DNA of 46,314 nt from an uncultured Clostridia bacterium (GCA_946500295.1 CAMMVF010000017.1:1-46314), one strand, 5' to 3'; numbered from the stretch's first letter, positions 26,168 to 33,039 are shown. Notes: generated by a model not told the origin, from the letters alone. Numbers and translations: made by a program.

Positions 26168-26200
26168 AATGTCCCCCCGCCTGTGTAGGCGGAGGGGGCA
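26168..26200 (+). terminator. Terminator-like hairpin after the CorC-type gene
   Basis: TGTCCCCCCGCCT (26170-26182) pairs with AGGCGGAGGGGGCA (26187-26200) with one bulge; only a modest T run (TTCAGTCTTT) follows. Confidence 0.6.
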
Positions 26201-26390
26201 TTCAGTCTTTCGGGGAGGTTTATCCCCCAACCCTGAGGAGCAAAGCTCCCCTGCGACGGTTGCAATCGTCGCAGACGTGGTCAAACGAGCTTGTCACGCA
26301 GACGAAGATTTAAATTTTCGCCGACAGCTGATTTTTGGCTGTCAACCTTTTGCTTTTTAAAGTTGTACATCTAATTTGAAAATCACTTCA
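26201..26390 (+). other. Spacer with a series of hairpins
   Basis: GGAG-CAAA-GCTCC (about 26237-26249), CTGCGACG/CGTCGCAG (26251-26274) and GACAGC/GCTGTC (about 26323-26341) form three stems in a row between the terminator and the next promoter. They do not share the GTGATATC linkers of the main repeat family. No gene seen. Confidence 0.45.
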
Positions 26391-26394
26391 ATGC

Positions 26395-26423
26395 TTGACA
26401 AAAATGCCGGTCAATATTAAAAT
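26395..26423 (+). promoter_or_regulatory. Promoter of the 5'-nucleotidase gene
   Basis: TTGACA at 26395-26400 and TAAAAT at 26418-26423 have a 17-bp spacer. Confidence 0.75.
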
Positions 26424-26465
26424 TCAATTAATTATTTTTATTTAATCAAGGAAAGGAAGGTTATA

Positions 26466-28352
26466 ATGAAATTTTTAAAGGGCAAGAAGCTGTTGAGCTT
26501 AACTCTTGCCGGTATGCTTCTGGCGACCGCAGCGCCGTTTGCTGCTGCTGCGACAGAGGGTGAAAGCGACACTACGATAAGAATCGTACACACCAACGAT
26601 ATCCACGGCTATTACAAGTCAACCGACAGAGGGCAGATTGGCTTTGACGGGCTTAAAACCGTAATTGACGAGCAGGACGCCGATTTGGTGCTTGACATAG
26701 GCGACACCTTCCACGGTCAGGCATTTGCGACAGTGGAGGAGGGCATGAGCATAGCAAGGCTTATGGACGAGTGCGGCTATGACGCAATGACCCCCGGAAA
26801 TCACGACTGGACCTACACGGCTGAAAGGCTCAAGGAGCTTGAAGATCAAAGCAGCTTCAAGATTCTGGCTGCAAACGTGGTAAACGACGACGGCAGTCTC
26901 TACTTTGATTCGCCCTATCTTGTTAAAGACGTAGTAGCCGACGACGGAACTCAGCTCAAGGTGGGAGTGGTAGGAGCTATAGACGATAAATTCTACACCT
27001 CCACAGTTCCGAGCAATGTCGAGGGGCTTCAGTTTACCGAGGAAGCCGCAAAGGTCACCGAGATGGCTCAGACCCTGCGCAACGATGAAAACTGCGATAT
27101 AGTAATAGCAATCACCCACCAGAGCGACTGCGAGGGCTTTGTCAATAATATCAGCGGTGTTGACGCTGTAATCGCAGGACATGAGCATGTTTTGATTGAC
27201 ACTGTATATCAGGACAGCGAGGGCAAGGACGTGCCCTTGGTAGAGGCAAATTACTATTTTTACAATGTAGGCGTGTTAAGCCTTAATTATGATACTCAAA
27301 CGGGTACGGTAACAGCGGACGAGACCTTCCTATCATCTGGGGATACATCAGGTAAAGAGGACGCTGAGGTAGCTTCTGTAATAAGTGGCATTGAGCAGGA
27401 GGAGCAGTCGGTACTTTCAGAGCTTGTCGGCACAAGCAGTAAGGATTATCCCTATTCATGGGAGGAGATCCGCATTTCCGAGCAGGAAATCGGCAGAATC
27501 GTGACCGCTTCATATCTCGACTGGACAGGAGCCGACGTTGCGTTTGAAAACGCAGGAGGAGTCAGAGCCGGAATTTCGCAGGGCGATGTGACCTACGGCG
27601 ATTTGATAAGCATCTCTCCCTACGGAAACGTACTGGTTACCAAGGAGCTAACAGGACAGCAGATAATAGATATTCTCGAGTATTCTCTGGAAATCAGCCG
27701 CCAGTGCGACGAAATATACACATTGCAGAAGGAGGCTGTGAAGGCAGGAGAGGACCCGTACCAGTACTCCTGGCCGGAGTACAGCGGTTCGGTTCTTCAA
27801 ACAAGCGGAATACAGGCTAATTACGATCTCAGCCAGCCCGAGGGCAGCAAGCTCAGCGATGTAAAAATCGGCGGAGAGCCTATTGAGCTTGACAAGGTTT
27901 ACACTGTAGCTATGAACAACTATGTTTCCGATGATACCGAATACCCGCATATCTCGACTACCGAGCTTAAAAGCGAGTACGGCACCTGCGAGGAGGCGCT
28001 CCACCGCTATATAGGCAAGGGAAGCTTTGAGCAGGCGGCAGCCACTCAGGGACTTGTGCCGGTATCTGCCGAGGATCCGACAGACCCGAGCGAGCCTACA
28101 GAGCCTGCCACACAGCCGGAAACAGAGCCGACTACTGAGGAGACTACTCCTACTGAAGCAACAGGCGATACAAGTGCAACAGGGGCAACGGAAGCTGCCT
28201 CAACCCCGAAGGACGTTACTGCTCCTACGGGCACTACAAGCACTTCGGGCAAGGTAGCCACAGGCGACAGCGCAAACGTGACAATGCTCTTGCTCGTACT
28301 TGCCGCCGCTGCCGGAATAGTGGTGTTTGCACGCAGGAAAGGCAACGCCTAA
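26466..28352 (+). CDS. Secreted, surface-anchored 5'-nucleotidase/UshA-like metallophosphatase
   Basis: The 628-residue protein has a signal peptide (residues 1-28, ending PFAAAAT). A calcineurin-like metallophosphatase domain follows, with metal motifs HTNDIHGY, DIGDTFHGQ, GNHDWTY and AGHEH. Next comes a 5'-nucleotidase C-terminal domain (about residues 290-515, NAGGVRAGI, ISPYGNVL), then a Thr/Glu/Pro-rich stalk (residues 535-600) and a C-terminal membrane helix before ARRKGNA. KVATGDS before the helix resembles a degenerate sortase signal. It probably releases phosphate and nucleosides from extracellular nucleotides. The start follows GGAAAGGAAGG. Confidence 0.93.
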   Translation: MKFLKGKKLLSLTLAGMLLATAAPFAAAATEGESDTTIRIVHTNDIHGYYKSTDRGQIGFDGLKTVIDEQDADLVLDIGDTFHGQAFATVEEGMSIARLMDECGYDAMTPGNHDWTYTAERLKELEDQSSFKILAANVVNDDGSLYFDSPYLVKDVVADDGTQLKVGVVGAIDDKFYTSTVPSNVEGLQFTEEAAKVTEMAQTLRNDENCDIVIAITHQSDCEGFVNNISGVDAVIAGHEHVLIDTVYQDSEGKDVPLVEANYYFYNVGVLSLNYDTQTGTVTADETFLSSGDTSGKEDAEVASVISGIEQEEQSVLSELVGTSSKDYPYSWEEIRISEQEIGRIVTASYLDWTGADVAFENAGGVRAGISQGDVTYGDLISISPYGNVLVTKELTGQQIIDILEYSLEISRQCDEIYTLQKEAVKAGEDPYQYSWPEYSGSVLQTSGIQANYDLSQPEGSKLSDVKIGGEPIELDKVYTVAMNNYVSDDTEYPHISTTELKSEYGTCEEALHRYIGKGSFEQAAATQGLVPVSAEDPTDPSEPTEPATQPETEPTTEETTPTEATGDTSATGATEAASTPKDVTAPTGTTSTSGKVATGDSANVTMLLLVLAAAAGIVVFARRKGNA

Positions 28353-28690
28353 AGCGGCGCAGGGCTTCGCAGTGATATAGCGGCTTTGCCGCTGTGATAT
28401 CTGCGGCAAGCCGCAGGCGCAAAGGCTGCGCCAGTGATATCTCAGCATACGCTGAGGTGAAATCACGCCAAAGGCGTGGTGAAATATTCTCCGTTGGCGA
28501 ATGTGAAATCGCAGCTGCGCTGCGGTTGTGGAAGCCGCAAGCGGCTTGAATTTGAAGTAGTTTGTGCGAGACTTGGGGTTAGTTTCCAGGGTCTCGCACA
28601 ATTTTATAACGAGTGAAAGTGACGGAAAGAAAGAGAGTTTAGATTGGCACAGATTTATACTGGAGCAGTGCAGACGAACGTAGGGTGGAA
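28353..28690 (+). repeat. Composite repeat, first copy after the nucleotidase gene
   Basis: A long array of seven or more mini-hairpins (28353-28555), the TGTGCGAGAC/GTCTCGCACA hairpin (28563-28600), ATTTTATAACGAG, and a tail with TTGGCACAGATTTATACTGG. It ends with GTGCCTTCGGCAC in place of the usual GCGGCATTTGCCGC, a replaced stem that still pairs. Confidence 0.85.
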
Positions 28691-28925
28691 GTGCCTTCGG
28701 CACCGGCATTTGCCGCCGCCAAGGCGAATGTGATATCGCACTTCGTGCGGTTGTGGAACACTTCGTGTTAAAATTAAAGTAGTTTGTGCGAGACTTAGAG
28801 TTAGTTCCCCGGGTCTCGCACAATTTTATAACGAGCGAAAAGTAATGGAAGGATAGAGAGTTTAGAATGGCACAGATTTATACTGGAGCAGTGCAGACGA
28901 ACGTAGGATGAAAGTGACATTTGTC
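28691..28925 (+). repeat. Composite repeat, second tandem copy
   Basis: A shorter array (GGCATTTGCC, GGCGAA, GCACTTCGTGC, CACTTCGTG), the hairpin TGTGCGAGAC/GTCTCGCACA (28785-28822), and a tail nearly identical to the previous copy, closed by GTGACATTTGTCAC. The closing stem again differs in sequence but keeps pairing. It runs to the 3' end of a convergent minus-strand gene. Confidence 0.85.
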
Positions 28926-28930
28926 ACCGC

Positions 28931-29128
28931 TTACTTAAACAGCTTATTTTCAAGCCGGGAGATATCCCGGCGCTTTTTTTTCTCGCTGGCTTTGTCAAGG
29001 CTTATATCAATCACACTTCCCTCCTTAGCTCCCTCGGGTAGAAGCCCTGTAGGCAGATTAAAGTGAGAGCCGTTTTCAAGCTCGACTACTGCAAAGCCGC
29101 CCTCTATCCTGTCGATTATTACCTTCAT
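28931..29128 (-). CDS. DUF3006 domain protein
   Basis: The 65-residue protein is a small beta-rich DUF3006 domain (MKVIIDRIEGGFAVVELENG ... LPEGAKEGSVIDI) with a lysine-rich tail. Such proteins are commonly encoded next to ComEC/Rec2-like metallo-beta-lactamase proteins, as here. Its ATG overlaps the stop of the upstream gene by 4 bp (ATGA), so the two are translationally coupled. Function unknown. Confidence 0.85.
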   Translation of the reverse strand: MKVIIDRIEGGFAVVELENGSHFNLPTGLLPEGAKEGSVIDISLDKASEKKKRRDISRLENKLFK

Positions 29129-30366
29129 TGCTCGCCCTCCTCAGGCATACAGCTTCCGCAGGGCTTGTAGCCCTGTGAGATAAGCTTGTCAAGGCTCTCG
29201 CTTGAGTATGCACGGTTTTTCTCGGCTATGTTTTTCGCTTGGGAGCAGTCGGGGCGGTGGATGCGCTTGCTGTTGGTGTTTAAAATCCAGCTATACTCCG
29301 AGATAGAGGCTTCGGCGGAGTCTGCGCCCGGCTCTGCGCCGTTGGTGTTCGTGGCTTCGCCTGCTTCCTCTCCGGAATTTTCGTCTGTGCCTGAATCCGA
29401 GCCTACGCCAATACCTGAGCCCTCGCTCCCTGTGCCTGAAGCTGAGCTTTCGCCGTCGGTATTTAAAGCCGTACCTTTGTCCGTGCCTGAGCTTTCACCA
29501 GCGCCTGAGCTTTCGCCGCCGACGCTGAGAGTGCTGCCGTCGCTTTCGGCTACTATGTTTCCAACGTCCTTAGTCATCAGCACCTCGGCTCCGCTTTCCT
29601 CCCAGCGGCTTATAACGGACTGCGAGGGGAGGTTGTACTCGTTGTCCTCGGCTACGGACACGGCGGCGTACTGTGCTCCGACACGATTTACAAACTCGCT
29701 TGACGATGAGGTCTCGCTGCCGTGGTGACCGACCTTGATAAAATCTGCGCTTACGTCGGCGGTTATCTCGTTTTCGCTCTCGGTTTCGGCATCGCCCATG
29801 AATAAAAAGCTTGTATTGCCGAAGCTCAATTTTATCACCGCCGAGTAATTATTAAGCTCCGAGTAGGAGTCGGAGCAGGGTGCGATAATCTCTGCGCTGA
29901 GCTCGACCTCGTCAATTATATCCACGCCAGATTTGGCGGTGGTTATCTCAAGCCCCTTTTCGTCTATCAGCTCGAGGGTTTTTTCGTAGGTGTAGGTGTC
30001 GTGTTCGACCCTCGGCATAAAAATTTCGCCGATTTCAAGGCTGTTTATAACCTCCCTCATGCCGCCTATGTGGTCGGAGTGTGGGTGAGTGCCGACGAGG
30101 TAGTCTATTTTGTCATAGCCGTGCGAGCTTATATAGTCAACCACCGTTTCCGCCGCCTCGCTCTCGCCTGCGTCTATCAGCATACAGCGGGAGTCTGTAA
30201 GCTCAATGAATATCGAGTCAGCCATTCCCACGTCCAGCACAGTTATCCTGACACTGTTTTGCGCACTCTGATTGACCTGCCCTCCGCTTTGCATGGAGCA
30301 GGAGCAAAGTATAAGGCAGAGCAAGACAGCCAGCGGCTTAAAAAGTCTGAAGATTTGTTTTTTCAT
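29125..30366 (-). CDS. Lipoprotein with ComEC-like metallo-beta-lactamase domain
   Basis: The 413-residue protein begins MKKQIFRLFKPLAVLLCLIL and has a lipobox (LCSC, Cys23). The MBL-fold domain (about residues 45-280) has VGTHPHSDHIGG (HxHxDH) and VGHHGSETSSS, as in the ComEC/Rec2 hydrolase part. Then comes a low-complexity Ser/Gly/Glu/Thr stretch (about residues 285-355) and a C-terminal Ada-like zinc knuckle (HRPDCSQAKNI ... YKPCGSC). The start at 30366 has CGGAGGTGCG upstream; a longer frame covers repeat DNA and is rejected. It may cleave nucleic acid or a nucleotide outside the cell. Confidence 0.87.
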   Translation of the reverse strand: MKKQIFRLFKPLAVLLCLILCSCSMQSGGQVNQSAQNSVRITVLDVGMADSIFIELTDSRCMLIDAGESEAAETVVDYISSHGYDKIDYLVGTHPHSDHIGGMREVINSLEIGEIFMPRVEHDTYTYEKTLELIDEKGLEITTAKSGVDIIDEVELSAEIIAPCSDSYSELNNYSAVIKLSFGNTSFLFMGDAETESENEITADVSADFIKVGHHGSETSSSSEFVNRVGAQYAAVSVAEDNEYNLPSQSVISRWEESGAEVLMTKDVGNIVAESDGSTLSVGGESSGAGESSGTDKGTALNTDGESSASGTGSEGSGIGVGSDSGTDENSGEEAGEATNTNGAEPGADSAEASISEYSWILNTNSKRIHRPDCSQAKNIAEKNRAYSSESLDKLISQGYKPCGSCMPEEGEQ

Positions 30367-30429
30367 AATCCGCACCTCCGTGTATTGCACATTATAACCC
30401 GAGAGGGAGAGAGGGTCAAGCGCCGCCCC

Positions 30430-30570
30430 TGCGCCGTGTGATATCGCTACTGCGTTGCGGTGAAATCTGCGGCTTTGCCGCAGGTGAAATATTCGCCTTG
30501 GCGAATATTTCACCACGTCTTGGCGTGATATCACATCAGCGTAGCTGATATTTCACTGCGGCTTGCCGCC
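30430..30570. repeat. Two hairpin arrays fused head to head
   Basis: The left half has plus-orientation linkers (GTGATATC, GTGAAATC) and the right half the reverse complement (GATATCAC, ATTTCAC). They meet in a perfect 15-bp inverted repeat, GGTGAAATATTCGCC (30483-30497) with GGCGAATATTTCACC (30500-30514). It lies just upstream of the minus-strand lipoprotein gene and the plus-strand type I-like element. Confidence 0.8.
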
Positions 30571-30573
30571 AGG

Positions 30574-30602
30574 TTGAAAAAAAGAATAATATGATATATT
30601 AT
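30574..30602 (+). promoter_or_regulatory. Promoter of the type I-like toxin mRNA
   Basis: TTGAAA at 30574-30579 and TATTAT at 30597-30602 have a 17-bp spacer; overlapping TATAAA at 30600-30605 is an alternative -10. The transcript would start near 30609. Confidence 0.6.
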
Positions 30603-30633
30603 AAAATGTAAGGGAACAGTGGCGGTTGTTTTG

Positions 30634-30655
30634 ACACCCCGATGAAAGGGGGTGT
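30634..30655 (+). promoter_or_regulatory. Hairpin sequestering the toxin ribosome site
   Basis: ACACCCC (30634-30640) pairs with GGGGTGT (30649-30655), burying the GGGGGTG ribosome site. The first start downstream is ATG at 30658, followed directly by TAA; the toxin ATG is at 30666. Confidence 0.75.
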
Positions 30656-30665
30656 ATATGTAATT

Positions 30666-30746
30666 ATGACCAGCACAATGTGTTTAATTGCATTTGCTAT
30701 TGTTTTGGTAGCAATGTGTGAAGTTATAAGAAACATAAAGAAATAA
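30666..30746 (+). CDS. Candidate type I toxin, 26-residue membrane peptide
   Basis: MTSTMCLIAFAIVLVAMCEV followed by IRNIKK is a single hydrophobic helix (residues 5-21) with a basic C terminus, the standard build of small type I toxins that depolarise membranes (Fst, TxpA, BsrG and holin-like types). No close named relative was recognised. The mRNA has an occluded ribosome site and a 5' end (TGTAAGGGAAC, 30607-30617) exactly complementary to its own 3' region (30811-30821). A convergent antisense RNA gene overlaps its 3' end. The toxic function is inferred from this architecture. Confidence 0.6.
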   Translation: MTSTMCLIAFAIVLVAMCEVIRNIKK

Positions 30747-30819
30747 CCGCCCTGTCTGCCAACAGAGCGGTTAAATAAAAATTAATCAGCTTTGCAGAAC
30801 AGCCAAAGCCGTTCCCTTA
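30738..30819 (-). ncRNA. Candidate antisense antitoxin RNA
   Basis: Its promoter is at 30827-30855 on the minus strand. The RNA would start near 30819 with GTAAGGGAACGGC and run to a hairpin made of AACCGCTCTGT and ACAGGGCGGTT (30745-30772), followed on the minus strand by ATTTCTTTATG. That gives about 80 nt fully complementary to the toxin mRNA 3' region. Its first bases repeat the toxin mRNA 5' end. Confidence 0.55.
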
Positions 30820-30826
30820 CACTATT

Positions 30827-30855
30827 ATATTACCACCCGTCGGGTGGTTTGTCAA
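30827..30855 (-). promoter_or_regulatory. Antisense RNA promoter with palindrome in the spacer
   Basis: Read on the minus strand: TTGACA (30855-30850), 17 bp, TAATAT (30832-30827). A perfect palindrome ACCACCCG-T-CGGGTGGT (30832-30848) fills the spacer. It could be a repressor operator or, as plus-strand RNA, a terminator for the toxin mRNA. Confidence 0.65.
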
Positions 30856-30864
30856 CAGAATATA

Positions 30865-31155
30865 GCGGTTAAGCTATGAAATCTGATATCTCGCTTTGAG
30901 TATGTGCCGGGTTTGAGTTTATTACTCGAATCCGGCACCTTTTTTAAACGAGCGAATATAATAACCGACAAGAGGTTTGTCGAGAATCAAAATTAAAACT
31001 CACTATCTGACTACTTTAAATTCAAATCGCTTGGCGTTTTCCTTTACTGCGCCCTTGGCGCAATTTCACATTTGCGCCCCAAATATTTCACTTGCGCTTT
31101 AGCGCAAATTTCACTGCCCGACAGAGCAATTTCACTGCGGCAAAGCCGCTTTCCT
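30865..31155. repeat. Mixed repeat block before paaK
   Basis: It holds a hairpin of the second class (GTGCCGG/CCGGCAC, 30904-30938) with an inner stem and a CTTTTTTT run, so it works as a terminator. The module ACGAGCGAATATAATAACCG with GACAAGAGGTTTGTC (about 30950-31020) follows, then a reverse-oriented mini-hairpin array with ATTTCAC linkers (31060-31152). No gene in this stretch. Confidence 0.7.
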
Positions 31156-31180
31156 GCTTTATACAAAATCTAAAAATTTC

Positions 31181-31209
31181 TTGCTTAAAATACAAAACTA
31201 TTGTATAAT
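31181..31209 (+). promoter_or_regulatory. Promoter of paaK
   Basis: TTGCTT at 31181-31186 and TATAAT at 31204-31209 have a 17-bp spacer. The predicted mRNA starts almost directly with a hairpin, ACGGAAGAGC/GCTCTCCGT (31219-31239), which may stabilise the 5' end. Confidence 0.72.
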
Positions 31210-31271
31210 AACTTCAACACGGAAGAGCCAGCTCTCCGTCTTTATTTAATAAATTAACAGAGGTGTTTCCA

Positions 31272-32573
31272 ATGTCCGGGTTTTATGATGAAAAATGGGA
31301 ATGTATGTCCCGAGACGAAATGACCGAGGTTCAGTCTCGGCGGCTTGTAAAAATGGTTGAACGGTGCTATAACAATGTTCCTTTATATAAGGAAAGGCTT
31401 GATAAGGCTGGGATTCAGCCCGGGGATATCAAGTCGATAGAGGATTTGGGCAAGCTCCCGTTTACCTATAAAAGCGATTTGAGAGATACATACCCCTTCG
31501 GAATGTTCGCAGTGCCTAAGGAGGAGCTGATAAGGATTCACGCTTCCTCGGGCACAACGGGGAAGCAAACGGTTGTCGGCTACACAGGGCACGATATAGA
31601 TATCTGGGCGCAAAGCTGTGCCCGAGGACTGGTGTCCATCGGCGGCAGCCGCTCAGATTATGTCCATGTGTCCTACGGCTACGGGCTGTTTACAGGAGGC
31701 TTGGGGCTTCACTACGGAGCGGAGAAGCTCGGCGCTACCGCCATACCCGTGTCCTCGGGAAATACGAAAAGACAGGTGCAGATTTTGCAGGACTACGGTT
31801 CGGACATTATCTGCTGTACTCCCTCGTACGCTATGTTTATAGGCGAGACTGTGAGGGATATGGGAATTGACCCAAAGACTTTAAAGCTCAGAGCAGGCTA
31901 CTTCGGCGCTGAGGCTTGGACGGAGAATATGCGCCGCGAGCTTGAAAAGATACTCGATATAAAGGCATACGACATCTACGGACTTTCCGAAATAGCCGGA
32001 CCCGGAGTTGCCTTTGAGTGTGAGTGCCAGACGGGTATGCACATAAACGAGGACTGGTTCTACCCGGAAATCATAGACCCCGAGACAGGCGAGGTGCTGC
32101 CCGACGGCGAGTACGGAGAGCTGGTGTTTACCTGTATCGGTAAGGAGGCTCTGCCGCTTATCAGGTACAGAACCAGGGATATAAGCTGCCTGACAAGGGA
32201 AAAATGCGAGTGCGGCAGGACGCTGGTAAAAATGGCGAAGCCCAAGGGCAGGACTGACGATATGCTGATTATCAGAGGAATCAATGTGTTCCCGTCTCAG
32301 GTCGAGCACGTGCTGCTCTCGCTTAAAATGGATCCCAATTACTTAATAGTGGTTGACAGGGTCGGCAACCTCGACACAATGGAGGTTCAGGTGGAGATGC
32401 CTCCCGAAGATTTCTCCGACACCGTGCGCAACCTTGAGAGCCTTGAGCATAAGATTGCTTCGGCGTTGCAGTCAACGCTCAATATCAGTGCAAAGGTAAG
32501 GCTTGTTGAGCCTAAGAGCCTGCCTCGCTCCGAAGGCAAGGCTGTAAGAGTAATCGACAAAAGAAAGCTTTGA
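31272..32573 (+). CDS. paaK: Phenylacetate-CoA ligase family protein
   Basis: The 433-residue AMP-forming acyl-CoA ligase has the ATP-binding motif ASSGTTGKQ at residues 91-99, YGLSEIAGPG, the YRTRDIS adenylation motif, and a C-terminal lid domain with RGINVFPSQVE. In anaerobes such enzymes are paired with indolepyruvate oxidoreductases and work on aryl acids from aromatic amino acids. ATG at 31272 lies 6 bp after GAGGTG; an in-frame GTG at 31263 is part of that ribosome site. An ACT-domain gene follows in the same operon. iorAB is not in this window. Confidence 0.93.
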   Translation: MSGFYDEKWECMSRDEMTEVQSRRLVKMVERCYNNVPLYKERLDKAGIQPGDIKSIEDLGKLPFTYKSDLRDTYPFGMFAVPKEELIRIHASSGTTGKQTVVGYTGHDIDIWAQSCARGLVSIGGSRSDYVHVSYGYGLFTGGLGLHYGAEKLGATAIPVSSGNTKRQVQILQDYGSDIICCTPSYAMFIGETVRDMGIDPKTLKLRAGYFGAEAWTENMRRELEKILDIKAYDIYGLSEIAGPGVAFECECQTGMHINEDWFYPEIIDPETGEVLPDGEYGELVFTCIGKEALPLIRYRTRDISCLTREKCECGRTLVKMAKPKGRTDDMLIIRGINVFPSQVEHVLLSLKMDPNYLIVVDRVGNLDTMEVQVEMPPEDFSDTVRNLESLEHKIASALQSTLNISAKVRLVEPKSLPRSEGKAVRVIDKRKL

Positions 32574-32586
32574 TAGGAGGATAAAT

Positions 32587-33039
32587 ATGATACAGCAAAT
32601 ATCTGTTTTTATCGAAAATAAAAAGGGAAGACTTGCCTTTATAACCGAGGTTCTCGCAAAGGCGGGGGTGGATATCCGAGCCATGTCGGTGGCTGACACC
32701 AGCGACTTCGGTATTTTGCGATTAATAGTCGATAACCCCGACAAGGCAGTAGAGGCGTTCAGAAACGAAAACATGGCGGTGTCTCTCACCGATGTGCTTG
32801 CAGTAGGGGTAAATGACACTCCGGGCGGACTAGCGGCGGCTACTAATGCGCTGTGGAGCAACGGAATCAGCGTGGAGTATGCCTACGCCTTTATAAGCCA
32901 GAAAGACGGCACTGCTTTTGTAATACTGCGTGTGGACGATAACGACAAGGCTGTAAAGGTGCTTAAGGATAACGGAATCATCCTGCTCACCGAGGAGGAG
33001 ATAATGGCGATGTCAAACCCCCAAGGGCAGCAACCGTAG
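32587..33039 (+). CDS. Tandem ACT-domain regulatory protein
   Basis: The 150-residue protein is two ACT domains: residues 3-65 (QISVFIENKKGRLAFITEVL) and 70-138 (VNDTPGGLAAATNALWSNGI). ACT domains bind amino acids. Proteins of this build often sit next to paaK in Clostridia and may sense aromatic or branched amino acids. The start follows AGGAGGATAAAT, 13 bp after paaK. No enzyme domain is attached. Confidence 0.9.
   Translation: MIQQISVFIENKKGRLAFITEVLAKAGVDIRAMSVADTSDFGILRLIVDNPDKAVEAFRNENMAVSLTDVLAVGVNDTPGGLAAATNALWSNGISVEYAYAFISQKDGTAFVILRVDDNDKAVKVLKDNGIILLTEEEIMAMSNPQGQQP

Noticed and set aside
28200-28823. Long minus-strand open frame of 207 codons over the repeat region
   Set aside because: It is translated repeat DNA. 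Nearly the same peptide (KLCETRGTN...KSRTNYF) appears from repeat copies at 4.8-5.1, 22.0-22.3 and 33.0-33.2 kb. There is no ribosome site and no codon bias.
30367-30534. N-terminal extension of the MBL lipoprotein
   Set aside because: It would place the lipoprotein signal in the middle of the protein and translate repeat DNA. The CGGAGGTGCG site fits the start at 30366.
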